In this document: piece by piece, positions 48,657-55,808 of the stretch
Position numbering within the stretch: the stretch's first letter is position 1
Layout of the letters: each line of letters starts with the position of its first letter
NCBI RefSeq assembly: GCF_019443085.1
Contig: NZ_JAHZIL010000004.1
Location: forward strand, 1 to 64,000
Reading direction: 5' to 3'
DNA length: 64,000 nt
From: Marinobacter sp. F4218
GTDB taxonomy: Bacteria > Pseudomonadota > Gammaproteobacteria > Pseudomonadales > Oleiphilaceae
Notes under the pieces: model-generated
The model's database searches: none
Told to the model about the DNA's origin: nothing
Seen by the model: only the letters and a program-made list of their open reading frames with translations
Made by a program: the position numbers and the translations under genes

Positions 48657-49148
48657 ATGAAAAATATGCGTTCATACGCGTTTTATGCACTGGTCACGCC
48701 AGCCATCGCCTTGGGATCCAGCGCAGTTCTCGCACAGGAGTCCACCAGCCAGCAGGTTGAGCAGTCACAGCCTGATGTGCAAAAAAGCCAGGGTGATATG
48801 AAATCCGCATCCAAGGCACCTCAAACAGATCCGTCCTACACAAAGAGCCGTGGCTACATGGCTAACGCCCCTGCCAACGGCCTACAGGCGAGTAATCTGA
48901 TGGGTGTCACAGTGATTACCTCCGGCGACGAAGAAGTCGGCGAAGTGAAAGATCTCATCATTAACAAGGATGGACAGGTTGTCGGCGTCGTCATCGGCGT
49001 TGGCGGGTTCCTTGGAATGGGTGACAAGGATGTTGCGATCGGATGGGACGAAGTGCAGAAAGTCGGCAAGGCCACGGAGCTGGAGCTGAAGATTGACCAG
49101 TCCCGTGAAACCCTGATGTCGGCTCCGGAATTTGAAACTCAAAAGTAA
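48657..49148 (+). CDS. Exported PRC-barrel domain protein
   Basis: A 163-residue protein with a signal peptide (VLA|QEST, cleavage about residue 26), a Gln/Ser/Lys-rich linker, and a C-terminal PRC-barrel domain (LMGVTVITSGDEEVGEVKDL; VVGVVIGVGGFLGMGDKDVA) at about 80-155. Exported PRC-barrel proteins are common in desiccation and osmotic stress clusters, with no defined biochemistry. GGAG 7 bases upstream fits this ATG; an in-frame ATG seven codons earlier is less likely. A clear terminator follows. Confidence 0.87.
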   Translation: MKNMRSYAFYALVTPAIALGSSAVLAQESTSQQVEQSQPDVQKSQGDMKSASKAPQTDPSYTKSRGYMANAPANGLQASNLMGVTVITSGDEEVGEVKDLIINKDGQVVGVVIGVGGFLGMGDKDVAIGWDEVQKVGKATELELKIDQSRETLMSAPEFETQK

Positions 49149-49208
49149 ACCCGACCAGGTCGACATTAATGCAATCTGATTAATGCTCACAATCTGAGAG
49201 CGTACTTT

Positions 49209-49238
49209 GGCAAGGCTGAATAGGCCTTGCCCTTTTTT
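49209..49238 (+). terminator. Intrinsic terminator after the PRC-barrel gene
   Basis: GGCAAGGC (49209-49216) pairs with GCCTTGCC (49224-49231) around a 7-base loop, followed by CTTTTTTAT. It lies 60 bases past the PRC-barrel stop. Confidence 0.92.
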
Positions 49239-49284
49239 ATGGGTGCCCTACAAGTCAACAAGCCGATTCTTTTTTTGATAACGG

Positions 49285-50370
49285 TTAGCCGCATCCGCTA
49301 CAGCTTGGATCCTCCGGGATGACTTTGCAGGCATTCACCCGACTACCCGCCAGCACCTCAACCACCGCATGAGCACTATCAGCCAGGGCCTGGGCGTTGT
49401 AGCCACCCTCAAGCAAAAGCACCAGACGGCCGTCGCATAGCTCATCTGCCAGGTCGCTCATGCGCTGGGTAAGCATCGCAAAGCCCGTTTCATCCATGGT
49501 GCAGGTCATGTCGAGGTAATGGCAATCAAAGCCTGAAGACACCAGCAGAAGATCAGGCTGAAATTCCCTCGCCGCAGGCTCTACCACCTCATCGAACACT
49601 TTTAGCAGTGCCGCATTGCCGATACCCAGCGGCAGCGGAACGTTGAGTTGATAGCCGATGCCGGCCCCGGCCCCTTTCTCACTCTGCAAACCGCTGCCCG
49701 GATAGAAGGGCGCCGCACAGTGGCTATCAATCACCAGCACGGAAGGATCGGAATAGAAGATTTCCTGTGTACCGTTACCGTGGTGCATATCCCAGTCCCA
49801 GATCATCACTCGCTGATAGCCAAGGCTTTCACGCGCATGGGCAGCGGTAACGGCGAGGTTGTTATATAGACAAAAGCCCGAGGCATGGTCGGAATGGGCA
49901 TGATGGCCTGGCGGCCGCAGCACACAAAACGCCCGGCGGGCCTCACCCGTCGAGATGGCCTCGACTGCGCTGATTCCCGCACCAGCGGCGAGACAAGCCG
50001 CCTCCACGCTTCCTGGCGACACTGCCGTGGTGTCTTTGGACAGCCAGCAGGAGTCCCCTTTCAATGACTCAATATGAGCGACATAGGTCTTGTCATGAAC
50101 GCGCTCCAGTTGAGCCATGGTCGCCGCCGTCGGCAGCATCCAGCGCACCCCTTCAATTGGTTCCAGCATCAGCCGGTCAACGATCGCTGTCAGTCGTTCC
50201 GCGCGCTCCGGGTGAGTGTAGGTTTCCAGGTTGCTGCCGGGATATTGCAGGTTAATCATTGCCTTGACCGCCTCTGTCCAGGCGGGATGGCTGGGGTCCC
50301 AACCATGTGGATTGTGACCGAGCATCCGCATGTCATAGTAGACCAATACTGTTGCTGTCATAGCTTTCAT
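49285..50370 (-). CDS. Second histone-deacetylase-family protein
   Basis: A zinc deacetylase fold of about 361 residues with THPERAERLT, RPPGHHAHSDHASGFCLYNN, the zinc site DWDMHHGNGTQ and SSGFDCHYLD. It resembles class II/acetylpolyamine-amidohydrolase-like enzymes more than the copy at 29921. Several in-frame starts exist; I prefer MKAMTATVLVYYD, because families begin at about VLVYYD, while extensions to 50535 have no motif. The C-terminus is short and Cys-rich (CSGCG). Substrate unknown. Confidence 0.87.
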   Translation of the reverse strand: MKAMTATVLVYYDMRMLGHNPHGWDPSHPAWTEAVKAMINLQYPGSNLETYTHPERAERLTAIVDRLMLEPIEGVRWMLPTAATMAQLERVHDKTYVAHIESLKGDSCWLSKDTTAVSPGSVEAACLAAGAGISAVEAISTGEARRAFCVLRPPGHHAHSDHASGFCLYNNLAVTAAHARESLGYQRVMIWDWDMHHGNGTQEIFYSDPSVLVIDSHCAAPFYPGSGLQSEKGAGAGIGYQLNVPLPLGIGNAALLKVFDEVVEPAAREFQPDLLLVSSGFDCHYLDMTCTMDETGFAMLTQRMSDLADELCDGRLVLLLEGGYNAQALADSAHAVVEVLAGSRVNACKVIPEDPSCSGCG

Positions 50371-50605
50371 TTCTCTGGAGCCGCCCATATAGGCGCTTTC
50401 CTTTACAAACCGGAATGTTCGCAAACGCTTTGTCTGATCGAGCTTATTAAACAAGAGCCAGGTCTTCGGTACGTCAACGCACATAGCAATTGAATCATTC
50501 CAACCTTCCGATGCAGGAATTCTCACGCTGAACAATCAGCCCTCATCAACATCCGCCTACCAAATTACCATCGACATCTTCCGCCGTTACCCTTAATCTT
50601 TTCCC

Positions 50606-51364
50606 ATGAACCGTCCTTCGATACCGAGCGACCGCTTCTTACGGCTCAGTCATATCCTGACAGTCTCCGCCTGTGTGCTCCTGTCATTGCCCTTGTTTGC
50701 CTCAGAACAACAGGATGGCTACCGGCTGCTTAAGCTTGAAGGCTATCTGGTGAAATGGGGCGAGCAGCAATTGGGCACGGGTGCAAAGATCAGCTACGCC
50801 TTCGCGGATGAAACGCTGGACTTTGAAAACGCCCGCAATTGTGGCGTTCTGGCGCCGATGAGAGCACTGTCCAGCCGGGATCTGAGCTTTGAGATGCTAG
50901 TAAAGGAAACCGCCGCCGCGTTCCGGGTCTGGGAGCGTGCAGCTGACCTTTCGTTCTACCGGATTGCCAATGTCCGAGAGGCAGACATAATCCTTGGCAC
51001 CCAGGGCCAGCCGCGTCGGCGAGCATTCGCCAACGTCACCTTCGCACCCAGGGAGAAAGACGGTGTGCGCGCCATTAACCAGTCGTTGGTCTGCCTGAAC
51101 CCAGAACAGAAATGGAAAGTCGGCTTTGATGGCGACACGGAGACCTACGATATTCGCTATACGCTGATTCATGAAATCGGCCACGCCATCGGGCTGGACC
51201 ACCCCGGCCCATCCGGGCAGGTGATGGGTTTTCGCTACACCGAGAATTTCCCCGAGCTGCAGCCAGGTGATCTGCGCGGTGTACAGCGCCTGTACGGACA
51301 TCGGGCCAGCGACCGTCAACTGGTCACCGGCACCGACCCGGGTCTTACCGAATCAGCACTGTAA
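50606..51364 (+). CDS. Secreted matrixin-type (M10) metalloprotease
   Basis: A 252-residue protein with a signal peptide (cleavage about LFA|SEQ, residue 32) and a metzincin zinc site HEIGHAIGLDH (His189, Glu190, His193, His199), followed by a Met-turn VMGF (Met207). This fits the matrixin fold of matrix metalloproteases. Only one catalytic domain is seen, with no hemopexin or RTX repeats, so it is probably periplasmic or secreted. The target is unknown. It converges on the barrel gene with a 6-base gap. Confidence 0.87.
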   Translation: MNRPSIPSDRFLRLSHILTVSACVLLSLPLFASEQQDGYRLLKLEGYLVKWGEQQLGTGAKISYAFADETLDFENARNCGVLAPMRALSSRDLSFEMLVKETAAAFRVWERAADLSFYRIANVREADIILGTQGQPRRRAFANVTFAPREKDGVRAINQSLVCLNPEQKWKVGFDGDTETYDIRYTLIHEIGHAIGLDHPGPSGQVMGFRYTENFPELQPGDLRGVQRLYGHRASDRQLVTGTDPGLTESAL

Positions 51365-51370
51365 CCGTGT

Positions 51371-51919
51371 TCAGAAGTTATAACCCAGACCCACGGTATA
51401 GGCCCAGATGCCGTCATCCTGAAAAGCATCACTGGCATCACTGGAGTCGCTGAACAGAAACTGGTACTCGGCGCGGGCCAGGAAATAGGTCTTGGTCTGC
51501 ACGTAATACTTTAATCCTCCCTCCAGGCCGGCAAAGGCACTGTCCTTGACACCATCCCCATAAAGGCCGCCCAGACTCGCACCAACAAAGGGTCGCGCAC
51601 GATCGTCAAGGAATTGATAGTCGAGGTACCCCCGGGTTGAGCCGTTCCAGAAATCATCGGTGAGGGCCTCGCCTTCGATATCGGCATAATTAAGACTCTG
51701 GCGAATACCGGCTACTACGTTGTCCCGCAAATACCAACCCAGATCACCGGTCACGCCGAAGCTGCCGCTATTGAAATCCCGGTCGTTACTGCCGGTTCCG
51801 GAGAGGGAGAATTCACGGTCGCCCTCTCGCGGGCCAAACTCTGCGGATTGTGCGGACACAGCGAGAGGCAAGGCACCTAGAAGACATAAAGTGATCACAG
51901 CAGTCTTGATTCTGATCAT
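51371..51919 (-). CDS. Small outer-membrane beta-barrel protein
   Basis: A 182-residue protein with a signal peptide (VSA|QSAEF, about residue 23) and amphipathic strands ending in the aromatic C-terminus VGLGYNF, the BAM recognition signature. This is an OmpW/OmpX-like or opacity-type eight-strand barrel of unknown role. AAGGAG 6 bases upstream of MIRIKTAV fixes the start; the longer open frame upstream is not supported. It follows the antiporter on the same strand after 180 bases. Confidence 0.85.
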   Translation of the reverse strand: MIRIKTAVITLCLLGALPLAVSAQSAEFGPREGDREFSLSGTGSNDRDFNSGSFGVTGDLGWYLRDNVVAGIRQSLNYADIEGEALTDDFWNGSTRGYLDYQFLDDRARPFVGASLGGLYGDGVKDSAFAGLEGGLKYYVQTKTYFLARAEYQFLFSDSSDASDAFQDDGIWAYTVGLGYNF

Positions 51920-52099
51920 GAGAAGCTCCTTGCTTACATTACTCAGATTGCATTTCCATAATGCGCCAATGAAGATCGGACGCGGGTCGGGGCGCAGCGA
52001 ATGGTGTAGCGTCGATTCGGTGCAAGCCCACTTCTCCAGAATCAGGCTTAGACCACTGTGCCGTCTGTTCGTAAGCACACACAGGGAGACGAAAGAGTT

Positions 52100-53389
52100 T
52101 CAGGGGCCCCACCACCGCGTCATCATCGGTTTGACGGTCAGCCCGTGAATGATGATCGAAAGCACCACGACCACCAGCGTGAGATGGATCAGCTCCAGGG
52201 CCAATTCTTCCGGCAGGCCGAAGACAACGGCGAACATCAGGTAGTAGACAGAACCGATTCCCCGAACCCCGAACCAGCCCACCAGCATCTGCAGCCGCCA
52301 AGGTGCCCCGGAGCCGATTAAACCAAGAAATACACTGACCGGCCGAACAATCACAAACAGGAATAACCCGAGACCAACGGCCCGGAAACTCCAGGAGTCG
52401 TAGAACAACGTGCCACCCAGCAACACCACCAATACCAGTTCGGACAAGCGTTCAAGAGATTCCTTGAACATCAACGAGCCTTTCGATACCCCGGTAGGAA
52501 GATGTCGGATGGTTTCATGCGGCTGATCGAAAGAGTCCGCCGCTGTCTCCGTGTCTTGGCCAGGCTTTTCGGACTGGGCCAGCGTCATTTCGGATTGCCG
52601 CAGCGAAATGGCAGCGACAAACACGCCCAAAAACCCCCAGGCATCGATCAGCAGGCAGACCCCGTAGGTCAGGCCAATCAATCCAAGGCCAAGGAAGTCA
52701 TCCAACAACGGGGCCTGTTTCTCGAGACATCGCTGCCCCCGCACACACTGAGCCAGCAGCCTTCCCGCCAAAAGCCCAACCACAATCGCCGAGGCCGTTG
52801 ACCACAAAACCTCATTAAGCCCCCACGTTATAAGCAATTCGTTGCTGACCGGCGCACCGAGCAACAAAAGCCCTAATATGACGAACGGAAACGCGCTGCC
52901 ATCGTTCATGCCAGCTTCACTCGTCAGAGTAAACCGAAGGGGGTCGGTATCGCCCATGTGCCGGACCTGAACTTCCGTTGCCAGTACCGGATCGGTGGGT
53001 GCCAGTATGCCGCCCAGCGCAATCGCCGCCCCCGCGGGAAGTCCTAGCACGTAGTAACCAAAGGCTGCCGTCAACGCGACACTGAGGGTCATGGAGATGA
53101 ATGCCAGGCGCAAAGGTACGCGCCATGCGTTCCATATGAAGGGCACCGGCATCTTGGTGCCAGCAATAAACAACGATAACAACACCGCGAGCTCGGCAAA
53201 CAGTTCCAGCAGATGTGCCTGTTTCAGCGGGTTAAAATGAAAGACACCAAAAATCAACGGGCCCAGAAGCACGCCCACACTCAAATAGACCATGGACGGT
53301 GTCAGATTCAGACGCTGAAGCACCGGCGGGCGCGTCCCCATAAGAATCAGCAGGGCTCCGATCGCGACAAACCAGACAGCGTTACTCAA
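52100..53389 (-). CDS. CPA1-family cation:proton antiporter
   Basis: An inner-membrane protein of 429 residues with about 12 hydrophobic segments. The CPA1 core motifs GGILAPTDPVLATEVQ and EAGMNDGSAFPFVI carry the conserved transport aspartates, and GWFGVRGIGSVYYL is a further CPA1 signature. It exchanges Na+ or K+ for H+, as family knowledge. A cytosolic charged loop (about residues 275-310) interrupts the core. No cytosolic TrkA/RCK domain. It fits a salt-tolerant marine organism. Confidence 0.92.
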   Translation of the reverse strand: MSNAVWFVAIGALLILMGTRPPVLQRLNLTPSMVYLSVGVLLGPLIFGVFHFNPLKQAHLLELFAELAVLLSLFIAGTKMPVPFIWNAWRVPLRLAFISMTLSVALTAAFGYYVLGLPAGAAIALGGILAPTDPVLATEVQVRHMGDTDPLRFTLTSEAGMNDGSAFPFVILGLLLLGAPVSNELLITWGLNEVLWSTASAIVVGLLAGRLLAQCVRGQRCLEKQAPLLDDFLGLGLIGLTYGVCLLIDAWGFLGVFVAAISLRQSEMTLAQSEKPGQDTETAADSFDQPHETIRHLPTGVSKGSLMFKESLERLSELVLVVLLGGTLFYDSWSFRAVGLGLFLFVIVRPVSVFLGLIGSGAPWRLQMLVGWFGVRGIGSVYYLMFAVVFGLPEELALELIHLTLVVVVLSIIIHGLTVKPMMTRWWGP

Positions 53390-53623
53390 AATGACTACCT
53401 CGGGCTCAGACAGGTTCCAAAAGCTTGTTCCTACGAACTAATTTGCCTGAAAAGCAGATCGGCCTCTGTACGCTATCCCACTTGAACACGTCTGTGTTTG
53501 CGAACGCACAGACCGTGACCCGGTTTCAACGCACGATGAAACGACGGTGGCACATGGTTCTGTCTGGAAATGGGCCGCCGTTCGATGAACCTATTATCTG
53601 GCCAGAGGGCCAAAGGAGCTGAA

Positions 53624-53827
53624 ATGAACAAGGACACCATCGAAGGCAACTGGAAAGAACTGAAGGGCAAGGTGAAAGAGCAATGGGGTAAGCTAACGGA
53701 TGAGCGCCTCGATGAGATTGCTGGCCGGCGTGAACAGCTGGCGGGCGAGATTCAGCAGGCTTATGGCGTCACCAGAGACGAAGCGGACAAGCAAATCAAG
53801 GACTTCGAACAAATCCGCAAGCATTGA
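53624..53827 (+). CDS. CsbD-family stress protein
   Basis: A 67-residue hydrophilic protein starting MNKDTIEGNWKELKGKVKEQ, the CsbD signature. CsbD-like proteins are abundant general-stress proteins of unknown biochemistry. AAGGAG 5 bases before the ATG makes this start clear; 18 more codons open upstream are not translated. It is followed 250 bases later by a tiny membrane peptide gene. Confidence 0.92.
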   Translation: MNKDTIEGNWKELKGKVKEQWGKLTDERLDEIAGRREQLAGEIQQAYGVTRDEADKQIKDFEQIRKH

Positions 53828-54074
53828 TATACCCCCCACCTAACTCTGATTTGGCTGCCTGCAGGCTTGTTTTGCAGGCGGCATTTCAACTACCAGACCA
53901 AACCCACCAGCATTTTTTCCTGCGCTATGTGGGCCAGCGTACAGACCCGGCAACGCTGATACCTCAATCTAAACCCCGATGTGGCGATGGATCTGCCTAT
54001 ACAAGGAGTTGCATCATCCGTCGCAGGGAACGCGGCGCAACCAAATTTACAGTTTCTAGGAAAGGTCATCACTT

Positions 54075-54149
54075 ATGAACAATATCGTTTATATGGTTGG
54101 TGCAGTCGTAATCGTTCTAGCAATTCTCTCCTTCTTCGGTTTTCGCTAA
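54075..54149 (+). CDS. 24-residue single-pass membrane peptide
   Basis: A tiny ORF beginning MNNIVYMVGAVVIVLAIL and ending GFR, so one hydrophobic helix with a basic end. AGGAAAGG lies 9 bases upstream of the ATG. Short hydrophobic peptides of this kind, with the VGAVVIVLAIL pattern and a terminal arginine, recur beside stress genes in Pseudomonas-like genomes as unannotated or hypothetical proteins. Function unknown. It is too short for routine gene finding. Confidence 0.65.
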   Translation: MNNIVYMVGAVVIVLAILSFFGFR

Positions 54150-54495
54150 GCCGAGGCGGATTCAGGGGGTCAGAAGTCACCAGTTACACCCAGGACTTGC
54201 TTGGCCCCTGATACCAGATCAGTACAGAGCATCTCGAAGGTACACTGTGCGCTATCAGGGAGAGGAATCTTGGTAACCGCGCTAATTGTTGGTTTTTTCT
54301 CTTTTAAGGCTGTTAATTCTAGAAAAACCCTGATCAAGGCGGCGCTGTATCATTATTTCCTGAATCACAGAGAGACCGAAAGCGAAACGCACCCAAAGAA
54401 TGCTTCATTGCCTTCGACAGCATAGGGTATGGCAATCGGAAAATTTCAGAAGATGAACGACGGTCGAGACGATTACAACTTCTGCTTTGAAATTC
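54150..54495. other. Gap without a supported gene
   Basis: 346 bases of lower GC after the tiny membrane peptide. A 74-codon plus-strand frame (54201-54425) has no ribosome-binding site or recognisable motif. I see no hairpin or repeat that stands out. The gap merges into the coding relic on the minus strand. Confidence 0.4.
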
Positions 54496-54735
54496 TCAAC
54501 CATCAAGTTGGGATTTTTCGTCATCATCATATTCGAATAGCGCATTGCCGAATCCCTTCGCTGCAGCCGCATCCAGCGCAGCCGGGTCAACGCCCTCTTC
54601 CTTAACCTACTGGGCCTTTTCCCTTGCTTCAGCCACTGCGTCCTGCCGGGCGGACCAATCGCGTCGCTCAGCGATCAGTGCGCTCACTGTCGCCGGCGGA
54701 AACCATCCCTGAGTAAAAGATGCCGACAAGCAGGA
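54496..54735 (-). pseudogene. Protein-coding relic with an internal TAG
   Basis: Read on the minus strand, this stretch gives about 75 codons of protein-like composition: FTQGWFPPATVSALIAERRD, then EAREKAQ, a TAG at 54607-54609, then KEEGVDPAALDAAAAKGFGN and a TGA at 54496-54498. The same frame is open on both sides of the stop, with the alanine/glutamate bias of a real gene, and there is no start codon with a ribosome-binding site. I infer a gene killed by a nonsense change and trimmed at the 5' end. The family is not recognised. Confidence 0.45.
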
Positions 54736-54809
54736 GGAAGCCCCGCTGGATTTTCGAAGCCTTCGATGAAAATCTCATTGGTCGTTCCTCCGGGGGCCAC
54801 GCTGTCAAG

Positions 54810-55808
54810 TCACAGCTCATCCAGATCACGGCCGCGTCTTACGCGGACAATGTCGGCCATGATTGCCAGTGCAATTTCCGCAGGGGTCTTGCTGCCCAGT
54901 CGAAGGCCGATTGGCATACGGATTCGGTTGATCTCGTCCTGGCTGAGCCCTCCAGTGCGACTCAGGCGCTCGGCCCGAGCCCGGGAGGTTTTCATCGAGC
55001 CCATGACACCAATGTAGGTCGCGGGGGTTTTCACCGCCGCCATCATCGCAAGATCATCAATTTTCGGATCATGGGTTGTCGCAACCACGGCTGTGGAGGA
55101 CGTACAGGCGCCCTCGGCACTGATATACATGGAGGGTAAAACTGGCTCGAAGGCAATCCCTTCGGGTAGTTGAGCGTTGGCAGTCACCTCCTCCCGCGGA
55201 TCGCAAAGAACCACCTGATAGCCGAGACTCATTGCGAGACTGGCGCACGCCTCTGCGACGGTTGAATAGCCGGCCAGGATGAGTCTGGAAATCGCGCCTA
55301 CACGAATGCACACCGTTTCTTCACGCTCATCAACGACCACCCGTGGGCCTGTGGGCCGAGCATTTTCAAGCGACCTCACGCCATCCGTGAGCCTCACCTG
55401 ACGGACAAGCGCCTTTTCACCGGACCTCATCGCTTCAAGAATCTGCCCGCAGTGGTCTCTGTTCCCGTCATTGGCGACCATCCGCTCAACCAGCACGTGG
55501 AGAATGCCACCGCATGGCAGCCGAATCCGGGGGTTTGCAGGTGCATCTTCGGGATCGCCATAGCGCACCATAACTGCCGGCAACTCATAGTCACCGGCGG
55601 CCAGGCGGGCAAGAAAATCCTCCTCAACACACCCACCGGACAAGGATCCGACATGCTCCCCCTCAGCAGTGGCGACCATGAGCGACCCCGGTTCGCGGGG
55701 CGAGGAGCCAAAGGTCGACAGGACGGTACACAACCACACCGTCCTGCCATCCTCCAGCCATTCCAGGGCCTGCTTTACGACCCGATAATCCAGGCTTTGC
55801 ATGGTCAT
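54810..55808 (-). CDS. XdhC/CoxI-family molybdenum cofactor insertion protein
   Basis: A 332-residue protein of the XdhC/CoxI family, which binds and sulfurates molybdenum cofactor and inserts it into xanthine-dehydrogenase-type enzymes. The N-terminal XdhC part has STFGSSPREPGSLM, GSLSGGCVEEDFL and LPCGGILHVLVE; the C-terminal Rossmann part has LAGYSTVAEACASLAMSLG and GVMGSMKTSRAR. It overlaps the large-subunit stop as ATGA, which ties it to that enzyme. Confidence 0.92.
   Translation of the reverse strand: MTMQSLDYRVVKQALEWLEDGRTVWLCTVLSTFGSSPREPGSLMVATAEGEHVGSLSGGCVEEDFLARLAAGDYELPAVMVRYGDPEDAPANPRIRLPCGGILHVLVERMVANDGNRDHCGQILEAMRSGEKALVRQVRLTDGVRSLENARPTGPRVVVDEREETVCIRVGAISRLILAGYSTVAEACASLAMSLGYQVVLCDPREEVTANAQLPEGIAFEPVLPSMYISAEGACTSSTAVVATTHDPKIDDLAMMAAVKTPATYIGVMGSMKTSRARAERLSRTGGLSQDEINRIRMPIGLRLGSKTPAEIALAIMADIVRVRRGRDLDEL

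Noticed and set aside
54201..54425. 74-codon plus-strand frame
   Set aside because: No ribosome-binding site, no motif, unlikely composition.
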